From NCBI GenBank assembly GCA_007116635.1, contig SKIB01000066.1:1-41220 (forward strand): DNA of 41,220 nt, read 5' to 3'. Source of the DNA: Saccharospirillaceae bacterium. Its GTDB lineage: Bacteria; Pseudomonadota; Gammaproteobacteria; Pseudomonadales; Natronospirillaceae. Numbering within the stretch: the stretch's first letter is position 1; the number at the start of each line of letters is the position of its first letter. Shown piece by piece: positions 17,801-29,285 of the stretch. Both the position numbers and the translations under genes were made by a program. The notes below the pieces were generated by a model, which was given only the letters and a program-made list of their open reading frames with translations, did not search any database and was not told where the DNA came from.

Positions 17801-18332
17801 ATTGCAGCAAGCTCTGCAAATACTTAACCAAGCCATTGCCCGCATTGATCAGGAAACCAAAAGCCGTTTTCAAGCTACCTTTGAGGCGGTTAATGCAGGC
17901 TTTTCTGAGTTGTTTCCTTTGGTGTTTGCAGGTGGAAAAGCCCATCTGCAATTGTTGGAACAAGACCTGCTGGTTTCAGGTTTGAGCATTATGGCCCAGC
18001 CCCCCGGCAAGAAGAACAGCACCATACATCTGTTGTCTGGTGGTGAGAAAGCCCTTACTGCCATTGCCTTGGTGTTTGCTATTTTTCGTCTCAATCCTGC
18101 CCCCTTTTGCTTATTAGATGAGGTGGATGCGCCCCTGGACGAAGCCAATGTAGTGCGTTACGCCGAACTTGTTGCTCGAATGTCTGAGCATTTGCAATTC
18201 ATTTTTATCACCCATAATAAAGCAGCTATGGAAAGGGCTAAGGTGCTGATGGGGGTGACCATGAATGAACCAGGGGTGTCGCGTTTGGTCAGTGTCGATT
18301 TACAGCAAGCAGTGGCCCTAGGTGGTCATTAA
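14880..18332 (+). CDS. smc: Chromosome partition protein SMC
   Basis: SMC is the condensin ATPase that organises and segregates the chromosome with ScpAB. The 1150-residue protein has Walker A GPNGCGKSN at residues 31-39, a Q-loop region, a long coiled coil broken by a hinge at about residues 500-650, a second coiled coil, and the C-terminal signature LSGGE at 1052-1056 followed by the Walker B PFCLLDEVDAPLDEAN. The start is TTG 14880, nine bases after TAGGAG. The coiled coils are exceptionally rich in Gln (27 of 60 residues at 433-492 by my count). The hinge is divergent, although the PGTLASWSQTEANHREAKA junction resembles other gammaproteobacterial SMCs. It precedes zipA and ligA, as I recall for Pseudomonas. 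Confidence 0.97.
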   Translation: MRLKAIRLQGFKSFVDPTYLPLDSNLTAVVGPNGCGKSNIIDAVRWVMGESSVKALRGENMADVIFNGSSGRKALSFCSVELIFDNTDFSLTGQFAQFAEVSIKRKVTRDGGSQYFLNATKCRRKDVVDLFLGTGLGPRSYAIIEQGMINRLIEAKPEELRLFIEEAAGISKYKERRKETSQKMARTLDNLARLQDIQQELDRQCQLLHRQAEQAHRWQSLKSRERMLMQWLYASQWRQLAEQLGASEKQQQLCEQDLSLLANQELQVQTEFEQLDLDQQQAQQQWQRAQQRLFQQQNSIEKLQQALDFSRQQQLLLDTDQQQLEAQRQKLEQSLLADQQQLEQLQEQDPGQQGQLLAQRKSQALARSSSYREQWQQAQQQQLVQQQTLGQAQAKEAALRARLQALQAQRMQIQARLAQAGGHGSNIDPSALEQLELQYQQALDQHQQFEQQWQQQEQRSQSIQQQLQHKQQRLAQQQKQFQEWQQRHDRLEAKLDALGSEDKDWLAKQGLNRFPQLGPELQLLDDTWQSAFDSWLQTWSQARLASPEHWQQPWQQNSKASRWYWPRPQSVESQQHLTLADVVQADDSLRPLMSQVMLVTELEQALSLIPELNDQQWIITAQGVQLGKAWLYWPGTLASWSQTEANHREAKAQLEQLDELLFELETEVEHLQLQWQQLSSKRTALQQQWQQSQQDLQQLEVSWRQLQTRYQAEQDQQQQQLQQRQDQLDELEELADAIFELEEQLEALGEQDMPVLDLAPELQSLQLALAEVEYEADQAREAWQQWQLWQQQWQQQQKSLAQQIQRTQQQCHELEARQEQLLARHHSVKDDQGQSLQEQLDQEQQLLVELQRRAQHQEQALVELQSRRSELQQRLHSLQQQSVSAREQLSQSQLQLGLLQEKRQELTVKISEQNWQLSSLLENMPDQDQSDSWQQELVQIRRQLSDLGTVNLMAIEDYQQALARQQHLQQQCEQLQQALQILNQAIARIDQETKSRFQATFEAVNAGFSELFPLVFAGGKAHLQLLEQDLLVSGLSIMAQPPGKKNSTIHLLSGGEKALTAIALVFAIFRLNPAPFCLLDEVDAPLDEANVVRYAELVARMSEHLQFIFITHNKAAMERAKVLMGVTMNEPGVSRLVSVDLQQAVALGGH

Positions 18333-18378
18333 AGCTGACTTTTTTGTTATGCCCTAGGATTAGCTCTGGTAATATCTC

Positions 18379-18406
18379 TTGGCTTTAGGCAATATAAATC
18401 TATTCT
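18379..18406 (+). promoter_or_regulatory. Weak candidate promoter upstream of zipA
   Basis: In the 108-base smc-zipA gap, TTGGCT (18379-18384), a 16-base spacer and TATTCT (18401-18406) could form a sigma-70 promoter. An overlapping AT-rich TATAAA lies inside the spacer. No terminator is seen after smc, so zipA may also be read from upstream. Confidence 0.3.
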
Positions 18407-18440
18407 ACAGCCATGTTTTACAAAGGGTTTTGCAATAAGT

Positions 18441-22376
<3,936 letters not shown>

Positions 22377-22377
<1 letters not shown>

Positions 22378-22601
22378 TGTGGATTAATTGGCAGGATTTA
22401 TCGAAAGATGCTTTTCGTGGCTTAGTTGAAGCCTATGTTTTGGCAAATTACTCTGAGGTAGGTGATCTGGACCAGTCTTTGGCCAGTAAAACCAAGGTAT
22501 TAATGCAAGAAATTCAGGCAGGGCAGCTTGTGCTTTGGTTTGATCCTGATGAGACTCAGGTAATGTTGTTAAATCGAGATCAAGTGAATAAGGTAGGCTA
22601 G
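22377..22601 (+). CDS. YheU-like UPF0270 family protein
   Basis: This 74-residue protein begins MWINWQDLSKDAFRGLVEAY. It aligns by eye over its full length with the UPF0270/YheU family, whose E. coli member begins with an IPWQDLSPETL-type sequence, has a following acidic stretch, and ends in a DETQVMLL-type strand (HETVNI in E. coli). The match is clear but divergent. Function of the family is unknown. ATG overlaps the preceding stop in TAATG, so it is co-translated with the unknown protein and ligA. An extension of the open frame upstream to 22227 lies inside the previous gene and is rejected. Confidence 0.75.
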
Positions 22602-22627
22602 TCTGCTTAATAAGATGAGGTGATGTT

Positions 22628-23071
22628 TTGATCTGGTGGCTGTATCTATTGTTAGTGCCTCTTTTTCTGTATGCCATCTGGCTTGGTATCTCTTTGTTGC
22701 GCCAGCGACAAAAGCTGCAGCAGGGTTTAAGGCATGGAGAACAGCAGCAAGCACAGCATGCAGTTGATTTGCGTACCAGCATAGACATTATTGCTCAGGA
22801 GTTTTTGCATAACGATTTAAATGTCTCTGAAACCTGCATTCGTCTAAAGGTGCTAATAGACAATCTGCAACTTCCTGCAGAGCAACGCGCTCAATTTTCT
22901 TTGTTGGATGAATTTTATTCCCCTTTATCACAGTTGGCTACGCATCAGCAGCGTCTTGATTTGCCAAAGTCTGAAAGACAGAAGCAAGATGAGTTACGTG
23001 CTCAACTAGAGCAACAATATCTGCATCCCATGCGTGAGCTAGTGGCTAAATTGCCGCAGCTGTTAGCCTAG
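22628..23071 (+). CDS. DUF2489-type membrane-anchored protein
   Basis: The 147-residue protein has one N-terminal membrane helix (IWWLYLLLVPLFLYAIWLGISLL) followed by a helical, Gln-rich cytoplasmic domain. Landmarks DIIAQEFLHNDLNVSETCIRLKVLIDNL resemble the DUF2489 family, whose members are small single-pass proteins of unknown function in gammaproteobacteria. The start is TTG 22628, seven bases after GAGG (22617-22620); no in-frame ATG lies near. It is the last gene of the co-directional run, six bases from the convergent secreted-protein gene. Confidence 0.75.
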   Translation: MIWWLYLLLVPLFLYAIWLGISLLRQRQKLQQGLRHGEQQQAQHAVDLRTSIDIIAQEFLHNDLNVSETCIRLKVLIDNLQLPAEQRAQFSLLDEFYSPLSQLATHQQRLDLPKSERQKQDELRAQLEQQYLHPMRELVAKLPQLLA

Positions 23072-23077
23072 TCTCGC

Positions 23078-23533
23078 TTAGGGTAAAACCTCAAATATCA
23101 GTTCAAACAGCAGTTCTTGGTCTGGGCTAATATCATTGATTTGCCATCGTAAGCTGCGCACCCGCTTAAACTCTTGATCCTGTTGCCAGGGCCAGGGGTG
23201 AAATACATCGCCATCGGCACTGAGCCAGAGGTCTTCATAGGGTTGGGCGCTGATCAACCTAGTGTTCTGGGGTAGGTCTTGGTCCAGGTCTATGCCCCAA
23301 AGACTTTGTTGACCAAGATTGCTCAGTCTGAGCTGCATTAGTAGCTGTTCACCAACATAGCCTTGGTTAGCTGGCTCCTGCATTCGCTGCTGCCCTTCAA
23401 ACCAAAAACGATAGTATTGGTAATCCAGTGCCAGGCAGTCACTTTGGCTCTTGGCGCTGATCAATGCCAATACAAGGCAAGCTTTGATCAGCCTTGATGC
23501 TGGCGTGGCTAAAGAGTTGCCCCTGGCTTTCAT
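23078..23533 (-). CDS. Small secreted protein, possible DUF11-like beta domain
   Basis: The 151-residue protein has an apparent signal peptide (basic start, hydrophobic ACLVLALISA, then a polar cleavage region) and a mature domain rich in Trp, Gln and aromatic residues. The central stretch QLRLSNLGQQSLWGIDLDQD with LPQNTRLISAQP has the shape of DUF11/immunoglobulin-like repeat domains (a strand, NxG, DxLP, then a strand). That likeness is short, so I keep it as a hypothesis. A single Cys remains after cleavage. It begins five bases after the rdgC stop, implying co-transcription with rdgC, though a secreted protein and a DNA-binding one share no obvious function. Confidence 0.7.
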   Translation of the reverse strand: MKARGNSLATPASRLIKACLVLALISAKSQSDCLALDYQYYRFWFEGQQRMQEPANQGYVGEQLLMQLRLSNLGQQSLWGIDLDQDLPQNTRLISAQPYEDLWLSADGDVFHPWPWQQDQEFKRVRSLRWQINDISPDQELLFELIFEVLP

Positions 23534-23538
23534 GCTGG

Positions 23539-24438
23539 TTAGCCCTGGCTGTCCAGAGGTTGCATTTTTTGTCGCAAATGAGCAACCATCTGGCTAAAGT
23601 TGCGAGCCCATAGCGCAAATTCATGAGCTGCCTTAGCTGCAGGATGGCTGCCGGTTTGGTCAAGATTGTCTTCGCCCATGTCCAAATACTTGAGTCGTTT
23701 GAGTTGACCCTGTTGGTCCAGTACAAAGGCAATTTGCGCCATGTAGTTAAGTGCCAGTTTGCTGACCTGCCAACCCTCGGACAGTCGCTCTTTGATCTCT
23801 TCGTTGCTCAGGCCGTGGTTGCGGTGCTTGAGCACGGCTTCTTCTTCGCCGGGTTGCTTGAGTTCAAATTCCAATTGTTGCAGGAAGCTGCTTTCATGTT
23901 CGCCCAAAAAGCATTGGCGCAAAAAGCCGCTAACATCATAGCAGCTGCTCAGCGGACTGATGTCCAGGCTGCCTAGGACTTCACGCAGCAGTTTTAGGGC
24001 TTCTTCGCCACGACTTTGGCTGGCGCTGGCCACCAACAATAAGCCCTGTTCGCGGTCAATCACCAGTTGAATCAGGCTGGATCGAGTAAAGGCCTGAGGC
24101 AGAAGTTCAAAGATCAGTTGTTCTTTGAGGTCGGCCTTTTCTTTGCGTCCTACCTTGCGGTCTTGTTCTTGCTGGATTTCGCTGACCTTGTCGTCAAGAA
24201 ACTCCTTGATCACGCTGGCCGGCAGTAAGCGTTCTTGGCGCTTAATGCTTAGCAGTAAAAAATCCTGATCCCGGTGCACCATCTCTTTAGCTTCTGGCAG
24301 GGCAGGTACAAAGCCTAGGGTGTGGGGCTGTAATTTGCTGCAAGGAGTAAATAGACGCTTCTCCAGTGCGCTGCTCAGCTCGGCCTGATCGGGTGTTGCT
24401 TTATTGAATTGAAAAATTTGAACGTTCTTAAACCACAT
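23539..24438 (-). CDS. rdgC: Recombination-associated protein RdgC
   Basis: RdgC is a ring-shaped dimeric DNA-binding protein that negatively regulates RecA filament formation. The 299-residue protein begins MWFKNVQIFQF, and has the conserved LGFVPAL, DQDFLLLSIKRQERLLPASV and later LDMGEDNLDQ; length equals the usual approximately 303. The family is widespread in beta- and gammaproteobacteria. It is followed by the small secreted-protein gene. On the other side, the divergent rhombosortase gene begins 80 bases away. Confidence 0.96.
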   Translation of the reverse strand: MWFKNVQIFQFNKATPDQAELSSALEKRLFTPCSKLQPHTLGFVPALPEAKEMVHRDQDFLLLSIKRQERLLPASVIKEFLDDKVSEIQQEQDRKVGRKEKADLKEQLIFELLPQAFTRSSLIQLVIDREQGLLLVASASQSRGEEALKLLREVLGSLDISPLSSCYDVSGFLRQCFLGEHESSFLQQLEFELKQPGEEEAVLKHRNHGLSNEEIKERLSEGWQVSKLALNYMAQIAFVLDQQGQLKRLKYLDMGEDNLDQTGSHPAAKAAHEFALWARNFSQMVAHLRQKMQPLDSQG

Positions 24439-24519
24439 GCCTAACTCTTGCTGTCCTGAAATAAGCTGGCATTATGGCAGGCTGATCAAGGCTTGCAAAG
24501 TAAGGTGTGGGTTCGGCTA

Positions 24520-25107
24520 ATGAAATCTTTTTTATCTGTTCAGGTGTGGTTATTCCTTGCGCTGTTGTTGCTCTTGACCCTGGTAACGCCTTGGCATTGG
24601 TGGGTTTTGGATCTGGAGTTGCTGGCTGCGGGCCAATGGTGGCGGTTGTGGCTGAGTCAGTTGACTCATCTTAATCCGACTCATTTGGCCTTGAATATGT
24701 TGGGTGTGCTGCTGTCGATCTATGTGGCGCCTTTGCATTGGATGCGCTTTTGGCTCTGGCCGTTGTTGCTCTGGTTGCTGACCCTGACCGGGTTGCAGCT
24801 GATCTGGTTTACCACGGGTGATTACTTGGGTTTTAGTGGTGCACTCTATGGCTTGCTGTTTCTGTGCCTGTGGTTCAGCCCTTATTACCCTAAGTGGGTT
24901 GGGCCTTTGGCCGCCACGGTGGTGGCCATCAAGGTATTGTCTGAGCAGTTGCCTGTGCTGGCCTCAAGCATGACCAGTGACATGATCGGCGCGCCCGTCA
25001 TGACTCAGGCACATCTCTTTGGCTGGCTGTCGTCCTTGCCTCTGTGGTTGTATTTGCTGCTGCGCAGCCATCAACCAGGTTCTTTGAGTATCTTGAGAAA
25101 GGCTTGA
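24520..25107 (+). CDS. rrtA: Rhombosortase-type rhomboid protease
   Basis: This 195-residue polytopic protein matches the rhomboid family subgroup called rhombosortase. Landmarks are GQWWRLWLSQLTHLNPTHLA with conserved His/Asn, LGFSGALYGLL holding the catalytic Ser106, and TQAHLFGWLSSL holding the catalytic His165; several membrane helices separate them. Rhombosortases are described as processing GlyGly-CTERM proteins before export by type II secretion in gammaproteobacteria; no substrate is in this window. I chose ATG 24520; TTG 24493 and GTG 24505 in frame are possible. The 3' end overlaps the convergent LysR gene by 37 bases. Confidence 0.85.
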   Translation: MKSFLSVQVWLFLALLLLLTLVTPWHWWVLDLELLAAGQWWRLWLSQLTHLNPTHLALNMLGVLLSIYVAPLHWMRFWLWPLLLWLLTLTGLQLIWFTTGDYLGFSGALYGLLFLCLWFSPYYPKWVGPLAATVVAIKVLSEQLPVLASSMTSDMIGAPVMTQAHLFGWLSSLPLWLYLLLRSHQPGSLSILRKA

Positions 25108-25940
25108 GCGGCATTGGGTAGGCTGCGGTGCTTGAGCTGCAGGTAGCCCAGTCTGCGGCTCATGGGGCTGGCCTCAACGGCAATGGCCTTGAGCGGCGGT
25201 GTGATCAGCTGCTTGGGCAGTACCGTCCAGCCAAGGCCGGCAGCCGCCAGAGTCCTTAGGGTTTCAATGTAGTTGACCGCCATCTGGCCTTGTAGTGGCA
25301 GGTGATGGGCAGCAAACAGTGCCTGTACCACCTTAAAGGTTTCGGTGCTGCTGTCGGGCAGTAGGTTATCCACATAGAGCAATTCGTTGAGTCGCACACT
25401 GCTGCGCTCGGCTAAAGGGTGCTCCTGGCTGCAGGCAAAGGCCAGTTGATCTTGCCACAGGGTTTCGCCAATGAAGCTGGCTGGAAGTACCCTGGGTAGG
25501 GTGATAAAGGCCAGGTCCAGACGACGGCTGAGTAGGGCTTTTTGTGCTTGTTCCGAGGTTAGGAATTCCAGCTGAATCTTGACCTGAGGGTAGGCTTGGC
25601 GGAAGGCTTTTAGCGCGTTGGGCAGTCGATGAATGCCAATGTGATGGCTGCAGGCCAGTGCTAGAGTACCCTGAATGTCGCGCTGCAGTTCTTGTACCAA
25701 CTGCTTGGCTTCCTGTACTTGTAGCAGGATGCGTCTGGCCACCGGCACCAAGGCAATGCCGGCCTCGGTTAGAACCATGTTGCGCCCTTGGCGATCAAAG
25801 AGTTTGCTGCTCAGTTCTTCTTCCAGTAATCGGATGCGTTTACTGATGGCCGGTTGGCTGATGTTAAGGGCTTCTGAGGCGGAGGAAAAGGAGCCTTCGT
25901 CATGGATGCTGACCAAGGCTTGGAGGTTGCTGATGTCCAT
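25071..25940 (-). CDS. LysR-family transcriptional regulator
   Basis: The 289-residue protein has the LysR winged helix-turn-helix at residues 1-60 (LQALVSIHDEGSFSSASEAL, then NISQPAISKRIRLLEEEL) and a periplasmic-binding-type effector domain behind it. It is divergent from leuC with a 112-base gap carrying the leuC promoter and a LysR-type box, so it probably controls leuCDB and itself, with an unknown coinducer such as a leucine precursor. A LysR gene in this position is also familiar in Pseudomonas. Its 3' end overlaps the rhombosortase gene tail to tail by 37 bases. Confidence 0.93.
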   Translation of the reverse strand: MDISNLQALVSIHDEGSFSSASEALNISQPAISKRIRLLEEELSSKLFDRQGRNMVLTEAGIALVPVARRILLQVQEAKQLVQELQRDIQGTLALACSHHIGIHRLPNALKAFRQAYPQVKIQLEFLTSEQAQKALLSRRLDLAFITLPRVLPASFIGETLWQDQLAFACSQEHPLAERSSVRLNELLYVDNLLPDSSTETFKVVQALFAAHHLPLQGQMAVNYIETLRTLAAAGLGWTVLPKQLITPPLKAIAVEASPMSRRLGYLQLKHRSLPNAAQAFLKILKEPG

Positions 25941-25971
25941 GCGACTGCCTATGTATTTCTTTTGGTTATGG

Positions 25972-25991
25972 ATTGTATAAAATTAATCAAT
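25972..25991. promoter_or_regulatory. Candidate LysR-type operator between the regulator gene and leuC
   Basis: ATTG at 25972-25975 and CAAT at 25988-25991 form an inverted repeat around an AT-rich 12-base spacer, the T-N11-A class recognised by LysR proteins. It directly abuts the leuC -35 (25992). Position and symmetry suggest it controls both divergent genes. TGAG-N10-CTCA just downstream is a second, weaker symmetry. Confidence 0.5.
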
Positions 25992-26020
25992 TTGAGGTAT
26001 TGTAAGCTCAGCGTTATACT
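25992..26020 (+). promoter_or_regulatory. Sigma-70 promoter of leuCDB
   Basis: TTGAGG (25992-25997), a 17-base spacer and TATACT (26015-26020) make a good promoter, predicting a start near 26027 and a short 25-base leader before leuC. No leucine-rich leader peptide or attenuator is present, so leuABCD-type attenuation as in E. coli is not supported here. Confidence 0.65.
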
Positions 26021-26052
26021 GGCTGTCAATCATCATGGGTAGGAAAATAATT

Positions 26053-27468
26053 ATGCAAACCCTTTACGACAAATTGTGGCAGCAGCATGTGGTCAAAGAG
26101 CGTGACGACGGCACTGCCTTGCTGTACATCGATCGTCATCTGTTGCACGAGGTGACCTCGCCTCAGGCCTTTGAGGGCCTGCGTCTGGCTGGGCGCAAGC
26201 CCTGGCGCATCAGTGCTAACTTGGCGACCCCGGATCACAACGTGCCCACCGATACCGAAGAGCGCAAGTCGGGCATTGCTGGCATCAGTGACCAGATCTC
26301 TCGCATTCAAGTGCAAACCCTGAACGATAACTGCGAGGCCTTTGGCATTACGCAATTTGACATGCAGGATCAGCGTCAAGGCATTGTCCATGTGGTGGGC
26401 CCAGAGCAGGGCGCAACCCTGCCGGGCATGACCATTGTCTGTGGCGATTCGCATACTGCCACTCATGGTGCCTTTGCTGCCTTGGCACATGGCATTGGCA
26501 CCTCTGAGGTCGAGCATGTGTTGGCCACTCAGTGCCTGATTCAGCGCAAGATGAAAAACATGCTGGTGCGCGTGGAAGGCGATCTGCCTCTGGGCGTCAC
26601 CGCCAAAGACATTGTGTTGCATGTGATTGGCGTGATCGGCACCGCCGGTGGCAATGGCCATGCCATTGAATTTGCCGGCTCGGCCATTCGTTCGTTGAGC
26701 ATGGAAGGGCGGATGACCATTTGCAACATGGCCATTGAGGCCGGTGCGCGTGTGGGTCTGGTGGCTGTGGATCAAACCACCATTGATTATCTGCAAGGCC
26801 GCCCCTTTGCACCCAAGCAGCATTGGCAGCAAGCCGTGGATTACTGGCGCACGCTCATCAGCGATGAGGGTGCTCAGTTTGATAAGGTGGTAGAGATCAA
26901 TGCCGCCGACATTCAGCCTCAGGTAACCTGGGGCACTTCACCGGAAATGGTGGTGCCTGTGACCGCCCAGGTGCCAACTCTGGCGCAGGCCAAGAGCGAG
27001 ACTCAGGCCCGTGATTGGCAGCGCGCCTATCAGTACATGGGCTTGCAGCCCGGTCAGGCCATTAGCGACATCCGTTTGGATCGGGTGTTCATTGGCTCCT
27101 GCACCAATTCGCGCATTGAAGATTTGCGCCAAGCCGCCGAAGTGGCCAAGGGCAAAAAAGTGGCCGCCAGCGTTAAACAAGCCATGGTGGTGCCTGGTTC
27201 GGGCTTGGTTAAGGCTCAGGCCGAGGCCGAAGGCTTGCATCAAATCTTTATTGAGGCGGGTTTTGAATGGCGTGAGCCTGGTTGCTCCATGTGTTTGGCC
27301 ATGAATGCCGACCGTTTGGGGGCGGGCGAGCACTGTGCCTCGACCTCGAACCGCAATTTTGAGGGTCGCCAAGGCTTTGGCGGTCGTACGCACTTGGTCA
27401 GTCCGGCCATGGCGGCAGCGGCAGCCATTGCTGGTCATTTTGTTGATTTGCGCAGCTGGGAGAATTAA
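26053..27468 (+). CDS. leuC: 3-isopropylmalate dehydratase large subunit
   Basis: LeuC with LeuD isomerises 2-isopropylmalate to 3-isopropylmalate, a [4Fe-4S] aconitase-type step in leucine synthesis. Of 471 residues, Cys350 (IGSCTNSR), Cys411 and Cys414 (GCSMC) ligate the cluster. It begins [14 protein letters not shown], the family start, preceded at six bases by AGGAAA; the longer frame from ATG 26035 is rejected. leuD starts at the next base. The codon use is visibly richer in G+C at third positions than in genes to the left. Confidence 0.97.
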   Translation: MQTLYDKLWQQHVVKERDDGTALLYIDRHLLHEVTSPQAFEGLRLAGRKPWRISANLATPDHNVPTDTEERKSGIAGISDQISRIQVQTLNDNCEAFGITQFDMQDQRQGIVHVVGPEQGATLPGMTIVCGDSHTATHGAFAALAHGIGTSEVEHVLATQCLIQRKMKNMLVRVEGDLPLGVTAKDIVLHVIGVIGTAGGNGHAIEFAGSAIRSLSMEGRMTICNMAIEAGARVGLVAVDQTTIDYLQGRPFAPKQHWQQAVDYWRTLISDEGAQFDKVVEINAADIQPQVTWGTSPEMVVPVTAQVPTLAQAKSETQARDWQRAYQYMGLQPGQAISDIRLDRVFIGSCTNSRIEDLRQAAEVAKGKKVAASVKQAMVVPGSGLVKAQAEAEGLHQIFIEAGFEWREPGCSMCLAMNADRLGAGEHCASTSNRNFEGRQGFGGRTHLVSPAMAAAAAIAGHFVDLRSWEN

Positions 27469-28110
27469 ATGAAAGCCTTAACCGTTCATCAGGGTTTGGT
27501 TGCGCCCATGGATCGTGCCAATGTCGACACCGACATGATCATTCCCAAACAATTTTTGAAGTCCATTAAGCGTTCCGGCTTTGGCCCTAACCTGTTTGAT
27601 GAGTTGCGCTATTTGGATGTGGGTGAACCAGGTCAGGATTGCAGTCAGCGGCCACTGAACCCAGACTTTGCCCTTAATCAGGCTCGTTATCAGGGTGCCA
27701 GTGTGTTGCTGGCGCGCGAGAACTTTGGTTGTGGCTCTAGCCGCGAGCATGCGCCCTGGGCGCTGGAAGATTTTGGCTTTCGCGCCATCATTGCCCCTAG
27801 CTATGCCGACATTTTTTACAACAACTGTTTTAAAAACGGTCTGTTGCCCATTGTGCTGTCAGAGGCGGAAGTCGAGCAGTTGTTTCAAGCCCTCTATGCT
27901 CAGCCGGGTTTTGAGCTGACCATTGATCTGCAGCAGCAGCAGGTGCGCTTGGCCGATGGTCAGGTAATGCCCTTCAGTGTGGATGAATTCCGTCGTTATT
28001 GCCTGCTTAATGGCCTGGACGACATTGGTTTGACCTTGCAGGACGCCGAGCTGATTCGTGAATACGAGCAGCAGCGAGCCGCGCAAGCCCCTTGGTTTTT
28101 TGGAGAATAA
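27469..28110 (+). CDS. leuD: 3-isopropylmalate dehydratase small subunit
   Basis: LeuD is the swivelling small subunit that completes the LeuCD active site. The 213-residue protein has [37 protein letters not shown] and an [16 protein letters not shown] block, all family signatures. It abuts leuC with no gap and has GGGAG inside leuC as ribosome-binding site. leuB follows after three bases. Confidence 0.98.
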   Translation: MKALTVHQGLVAPMDRANVDTDMIIPKQFLKSIKRSGFGPNLFDELRYLDVGEPGQDCSQRPLNPDFALNQARYQGASVLLARENFGCGSSREHAPWALEDFGFRAIIAPSYADIFYNNCFKNGLLPIVLSEAEVEQLFQALYAQPGFELTIDLQQQQVRLADGQVMPFSVDEFRRYCLLNGLDDIGLTLQDAELIREYEQQRAAQAPWFFGE

Positions 28111-28113
28111 CGC

Positions 28114-29187
28114 ATGACAAAGAAGGTATTGGTTCTGCCGGGTGACGGCATTGGCCCTGAGATTATGGCGGCGGCACAGCAGGTGCTGGAAGCAGTGATC
28201 GCCAAACAGGGCTTGGCCATTGAGTTGGATCATGCTCTGGTGGGTGGCGCTGCCATTGACGCCGAGGGCGCACCGGTCAGTGACGCTACCATTGCCAAAG
28301 CTAAGGCGGCAGATGCCATTCTGTTGGGTGCTGTGGGTGGTTATAAGTGGGATGGCTTGGAGATGGCTAAGCGTCCGGAAAAAGGTTTGCTGCGCCTGCG
28401 TGCCGATCTGGATCTGTTCTCTAACTTGCGCCCTGCCATTCTGTATCCGCAGCTGGCTGAGGCCTCAACCCTCAAGCCTGAGGTGGTGTCTGGCTTGGAC
28501 ATCTTGATCGTCCGCGAACTGACCAGCGGCATTTATTTTGGCCAGCCACGCGGTATTCGTGTTAACGAACAGGGCGAGCGCGAAGGCTTTAATACCGCCT
28601 GTTACACTGAGTCGCAGATTCGCCGCATTGCTAAGTCGGCCTTTGAAGCGGCCATGCAGCGTAATAAGAAGCTGTGCTCGGTCGACAAGGCCAATGTGTT
28701 GGAAGCCACGGTCTTGTGGCGTGAAGTGGTCTCCGATCTGGCTAAGGACTATCCTGAGGTCGAGTTGAGCCATATGTATGTTGACAATGCCGCCATGCAA
28801 TTGGTGCGTGCGCCTAAGCAGTTCGATGTCATGGTTACAGGCAATATGTTTGGCGACATCCTGTCCGACTGCGCCGCCATGCTGACTGGTTCCATTGGCA
28901 TGCTGCCTTCGGCTTCACTTAATGCCGAGGGTCTGGGTATGTACGAGCCTATTCACGGCAGTGCGCCCGATATTGCCGGTAAGGATGTGGCTAACCCCTT
29001 GGCCACCATTTTGTCGGTGGCCATGATGCTGCGCTATTCACTGAAAGAAGAAGCAGCCGCTAAGCAGATCGAGCAGGCAGTGTCTAAGGTGCTGGATCAG
29101 GGCTATCGTACTTCTGATATTCAGCAGTCAGGTTGCCAATTGCTGGGCACCAAGGCCATGGGTGAGGCCGTGGTTGCTGCGCTGTAA
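28114..29187 (+). CDS. leuB: 3-isopropylmalate dehydrogenase
   Basis: LeuB oxidatively decarboxylates 3-isopropylmalate with NAD to 2-oxoisocaproate. The 357-residue protein carries [11 protein letters not shown] at the start, the substrate-loop [25 protein letters not shown] and [20 protein letters not shown], plus the GSAPDIAGK nucleotide motif. The usual length is about 360. GGAG lies about eight bases before ATG. It is the last leu gene; asd is 98 bases downstream, after a hairpin. leuA is not in the window. Confidence 0.98.
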   Translation: MTKKVLVLPGDGIGPEIMAAAQQVLEAVIAKQGLAIELDHALVGGAAIDAEGAPVSDATIAKAKAADAILLGAVGGYKWDGLEMAKRPEKGLLRLRADLDLFSNLRPAILYPQLAEASTLKPEVVSGLDILIVRELTSGIYFGQPRGIRVNEQGEREGFNTACYTESQIRRIAKSAFEAAMQRNKKLCSVDKANVLEATVLWREVVSDLAKDYPEVELSHMYVDNAAMQLVRAPKQFDVMVTGNMFGDILSDCAAMLTGSIGMLPSASLNAEGLGMYEPIHGSAPDIAGKDVANPLATILSVAMMLRYSLKEEAAAKQIEQAVSKVLDQGYRTSDIQQSGCQLLGTKAMGEAVVAAL

Positions 29188-29198
29188 GTGATCACAGG

Positions 29199-29224
29199 CT
29201 GCAAGCCGCGGTTTGAGCTTGCAG
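29199..29224 (+). terminator. Hairpin between leuB and asd, no T tract
   Basis: CTGCAAGC (29199-29206), a ten-base loop and GCTTGCAG (29217-29224) give a perfect eight-base stem just after the leuB stop. It lacks the run of T that marks an intrinsic terminator, so it may be an RNA-stabilising or processing hairpin instead. Confidence 0.4.
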
Positions 29225-29285
29225 TAAAAGCTATATCTTCATCCTGGGTCATTGCCTGGGAGTTTAGAATTTTGGAGTGTTAAAG

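Noticed and set aside
26026-26832. 268-residue minus-strand ORF antisense to leuC
   Set aside because: Lies wholly opposite leuC, has no ribosome-binding site or family motif, and is His/Gly-rich as expected from the antisense of GC-ending codons.
26938-27438. 166-residue minus-strand ORF inside leuC
   Set aside because: Antisense shadow of a conserved gene, no start signal or motif.
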